A stretch of 8,471 nucleotides of DNA from the NCBI GenBank assembly GCA_905192935.1, contig CAJJMX010000060.1:1-8471 (forward strand), given 5' to 3'. The translations under genes were made by a program, and so were the position numbers. The notes under the pieces are model-generated. The model was not told the origin of the DNA, ran no database searches, and saw only the letters and a list, made by a program, of their open reading frames with translations. This DNA comes from an uncultured Mailhella sp. (lineage in GTDB: Bacteria > Desulfobacterota > Desulfovibrionia > Desulfovibrionales > Desulfovibrionaceae). Below, in pieces: positions 6,604 to 8,471 of the stretch (the stretch's first letter is position 1; each line of letters opens with the position of its first letter).

Positions 6604-7541
6604 GTCTCCTCTTCCTTTCCTCCCGGAAGGAATGCAATGAACGATTTGAGTATGTCTCCCGGCTCCCCGTTCAGAAGATAGCCCGTCACGGCCGTCATGC
6701 TTTCGCGAATGTCTATGGTCGTTATTCCCTGAAGATACGTCCTGAACGGCTCCGCACCATCAAGAAAAATGTCGTGCAGAAAGCCGATGCCCACGTTGTT
6801 CACTATGGAATGGCTCCAGAGATTGAGCGACGTCGTGGCAAGCACGATGTTGGGCTTCCCGTACCGGGAAAGCAGAGAGTACAGGGGCGTGTTGCATACG
6901 TCATCGGCCGCCCCGCCGATGACGGGTTCCCGGATAAGTCTGCGGAGCGAAACGGAACGACGCCTGGCCAGAGGATGCGTCTGCCCCACACAGGCATGAT
7001 AGCCGCCGCTTTCCAGAGGATGGAACGTGAGCCTGCCGTCCGCGAGAAACGACGGCGTCAGTATTCCCTCGGGAGTGCTCGGAACGTTGAGAATGCCTAT
7101 ATTGTACGTATCCTTTTCCACGGGACTCAGCATTCTCTCGCGGATGGCGTCGGCATTGAGCGTCGAGGTCACGACCTGTACGCGGGGATAGCGCGCACAG
7201 TAGCGTTCCACGATGCTGAACAGCCTGGCCAGATAAAAGGCCGTGTTCACATAGACGCGCAACGTCCCGCGAAGGCATCCGTCTCGGGCCGATGAAAAGC
7301 TGCTGGTCATCTCCCGGTATCTGGGCATGACATCCGCAGCAAAGGCCAGCAGCTGCCGTCCCTCCGCCGTCAGGGCCACGCCTCTGGATGAACGTTTGAG
7401 CAGCGTGACGCCGAGCTCCGCCTCCATGTTCTTTATGGACGCGCTCAACGCCTGCTGCGTCATGTGCAGACTTCTGCTGGCACTGGCCAGAGAACTGTGT
7501 CTGGCAAGCTCAAGAAACGAAGAAAGCTGTTCCAGCCTCAT
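6600..7541 (-). CDS. LysR family transcriptional regulator
   Basis: This 313-residue DNA-binding regulator has a typical LysR N-terminus: MRLEQLSSFLELARHSSLA, a helix-turn-helix at about 17-36 (SLASASRSLHMTQQALSASI), then LGVTLLKRSSRGVALTAEG (43-61) forming the wing and the start of the linker helix. Residues from about 92 onward form the periplasmic-binding-protein-like effector domain, with strand LRGTLRVYVN and a mid-domain NIGILNVPS. The family usually activates a neighbouring catabolic operon on binding a pathway metabolite. Unusually it is not divergent from its target: it lies inside the operon, 41 bases after the first amidohydrolase and overlapping the permease by 4 bases. That implies co-transcription and possibly autoregulation. 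The ATG has a GAGGAGA ribosome site about 7-8 bases upstream. Confidence 0.92.
   Translation of the reverse strand: MRLEQLSSFLELARHSSLASASRSLHMTQQALSASIKNMEAELGVTLLKRSSRGVALTAEGRQLLAFAADVMPRYREMTSSFSSARDGCLRGTLRVYVNTAFYLARLFSIVERYCARYPRVQVVTSTLNADAIRERMLSPVEKDTYNIGILNVPSTPEGILTPSFLADGRLTFHPLESGGYHACVGQTHPLARRRSVSLRRLIREPVIGGAADDVCNTPLYSLLSRYGKPNIVLATTSLNLWSHSIVNNVGIGFLHDIFLDGAEPFRTYLQGITTIDIRESMTAVTGYLLNGEPGDILKSFIAFLPGGKEEET
6606..6610 (-). promoter_or_regulatory. Shine-Dalgarno AGGAG for the permease, start ambiguous
   Basis: On the minus strand AGGAG ends 2 bases before the ATG at 6603-6601 and 8 bases before the in-frame ATG at 6597-6595. The second spacing is more usual, so the permease may begin two codons later than the overlapping ATGA start. 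A weaker GGAAG (6615-6611) could serve the first ATG. The site is inside the LysR coding sequence. Confidence 0.5.
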
Positions 7542-7582
7542 GATCTTCTCTCCTCAGGCCCCGGACACGCGACGACGCAAAA

Positions 7583-8413
7583 TTACAGACCGAGAAAACG
7601 CCTGGCGTTTTCCTCCATGAGGAAAGGAAGCCGCTCTTCCCTGACGCCGCAGCTGCGGCAGTGCCGTTCCGCGTCGGCCATGGAAATGATCGGCGCGGCG
7701 GAAGCAAAAATCATCCGGTCGTAAAGCAGTCCGTTGGCCGCCGCAATATAGTCGCCGCTGCCCGGGGCATTCAGCATATACATATCCGGAGCAATATAGA
7801 CATTGCCACGATTGAATGCAATTTCGCATACTTCCGTCACAAACGGCCATCCGCCGTGGCTGAGGGCCATGCGCATTTTCGGAAAGGTTCCGGCGACCTT
7901 GTCGATGGCCAGAGGCGTATAGTATTCAAGCCCCGGGGTAAAAATGCCCCCGTAGGTGAATACGACGGGGACTCCCGCTTCCTGACAGCGCTCATACAGG
8001 GGAAACACACGAGGATCGTCCACCTTCCAGCGCTCGGGATCAAAGGCCGGCTCCAGAGCAATGCCCGCGCAGGGACCGTTGATCACGTACCTGTCAAGTT
8101 CCGCCATGGCCTCGTCCATGCCCATGAGCGGAGCAATGCCCGCAAGACCGATGAACCTGCCGGGCCAGCGCTCAAACAGTTCCAGCAAATCCTCGTTGTT
8201 CCCTCCGCATCCTTTCCGGATGGGAACAACAGCCTGGGAAACGTTGCAGCTGTCCATTTCGGCAATGAGGTCTTCCATGGAAAACGTGCGGGCACAGGGC
8301 GAAATATGCATGCCGAAACGGGCCGCACGCTGAGTAACGTCTTCAATATTATTGTAAAACTCTGCCGTCTTATAGCTTGGAACAGGCGGTCTTACCCGAA
8401 AATCAATGCTCAT
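7583..8413 (-). CDS. Amidohydrolase-2 (ACMSD-like TIM barrel) family protein, paralog with the same replaced ligands
   Basis: This 276-residue protein is clearly paralogous to the product of 4181-5023, sharing the order of motifs: DFRVRPP (4-10), WPGRFIGLAGI (83-93), DDPRVFPLYERC (132-143), VPVVFTYGG (148-156), SHGGWP (185-190), IAPDMYMLNAPG (207-218), a DY-x-x-AAN element, and NARRFLGL at the end. It also lacks the usual metal site: Arg6/Arg8 replace HxH, Thr153 replaces the strand-5 His, and Ala239 (FASAAP) replaces the catalytic Asp. His186 is kept. It has no signal peptide and should be cytoplasmic. It is the first gene of the minus-strand operon, with GGAGG at 8418-8422 and a promoter close upstream. 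It may act on the same imported compound as its paralog, perhaps at a different step or as a hetero-oligomer; that is inference. Confidence 0.82.
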   Translation of the reverse strand: MSIDFRVRPPVPSYKTAEFYNNIEDVTQRAARFGMHISPCARTFSMEDLIAEMDSCNVSQAVVPIRKGCGGNNEDLLELFERWPGRFIGLAGIAPLMGMDEAMAELDRYVINGPCAGIALEPAFDPERWKVDDPRVFPLYERCQEAGVPVVFTYGGIFTPGLEYYTPLAIDKVAGTFPKMRMALSHGGWPFVTEVCEIAFNRGNVYIAPDMYMLNAPGSGDYIAAANGLLYDRMIFASAAPIISMADAERHCRSCGVREERLPFLMEENARRFLGL

Positions 8414-8435
8414 GATTCCTCCACTGTAACCAGGT

Positions 8436-8465
8436 ATAATATCTTAGCCATGCCCATTCTGTGAA
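8436..8465 (-). promoter_or_regulatory. Sigma70-like promoter for the minus-strand operon
   Basis: Read on the minus strand, TTCACA (8465-8460, five of six to TTGACA), an 18-base spacer, and TATTAT (8441-8436, five of six to TATAAT). Transcription would start near 8429, giving a leader of about 15 bases before the ATG at 8413, with GGAGG at 8422-8418. The region is clearly more AT-rich than the genes. No LysR operator can be assigned with confidence because the window ends at 8471. Confidence 0.55.
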
Positions 8466-8471
8466 ATAAAG

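Noticed and set aside
5836..6681. Long plus-strand open frame opposite the permease and the end of the LysR gene
   Set aside because: Its product is a His- and charge-rich string with no family features, typical of the complement of a GC-rich membrane-protein gene.
8424..8471. Divergent plus-strand promoter (TATAAT at 8435-8440)
   Set aside because: The hexamer overlaps the minus-strand -10, and no matching -35 or downstream gene is visible before the window ends.
1..8471. CRISPR arrays, tRNA or rRNA genes, insertion sequences, attachment sites
   Set aside because: No regularly spaced repeats, tRNA-like cloverleaf, transposase motifs or terminal inverted repeats were seen; the region is nearly fully coded by metabolic and transport genes.

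Overview
The window is a compact, high-GC (about 60% by eye) bacterial segment. Two gene clusters converge on a shared intrinsic terminator at about 4130-4165. Codon use, the C_GCAxxG_C_C-type cysteine protein and the NitT/TauT-type ABC transporter fit an anaerobic Desulfovibrio/Bilophila-like desulfobacterium. That placement is an impression from gene content and style, not a computed result.

Left cluster (+ strand, 125-4099), five genes: a small C_GCAxxG_C_C redox-type protein; a secreted substrate-binding protein; an ABC ATPase; an ABC permease; and a PLP-dependent threonine-aldolase/beta-eliminating-lyase family enzyme. The transporter genes and the PLP enzyme are joined by ATGA overlaps or near-overlaps, so they are probably one transcript. 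The simplest reading is uptake of a small organic anion or amino-acid-like compound, followed by a PLP-dependent cleavage or elimination in the cytoplasm.

Right cluster (- strand, read from 8413 down to 4181), four genes: an amidohydrolase-2 (ACMSD-like TIM barrel) protein; a LysR regulator; an SLC13/DASS-type anion permease; and a second amidohydrolase-2 protein paralogous to the first. A sigma70-like promoter lies just upstream of 8413. The LysR stop overlaps the permease start. This looks like a self-regulated uptake-and-processing operon for a carboxylate.

The most unusual signal is in the two amidohydrolase-like proteins. Both have RxR in place of the family's N-terminal HxH metal motif, Ser/Thr in place of the strand-5 His, and Ala in place of the catalytic Asp. 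Both keep the strand-6 His in an HGGWP motif. Sharing the same losses suggests a distinct, probably metal-independent subfamily rather than decay. The neighbouring permease also has altered versions of both SNT-type substrate/sodium motifs. Together these genes may be an undescribed pathway module, but its substrate cannot be read from the sequence.
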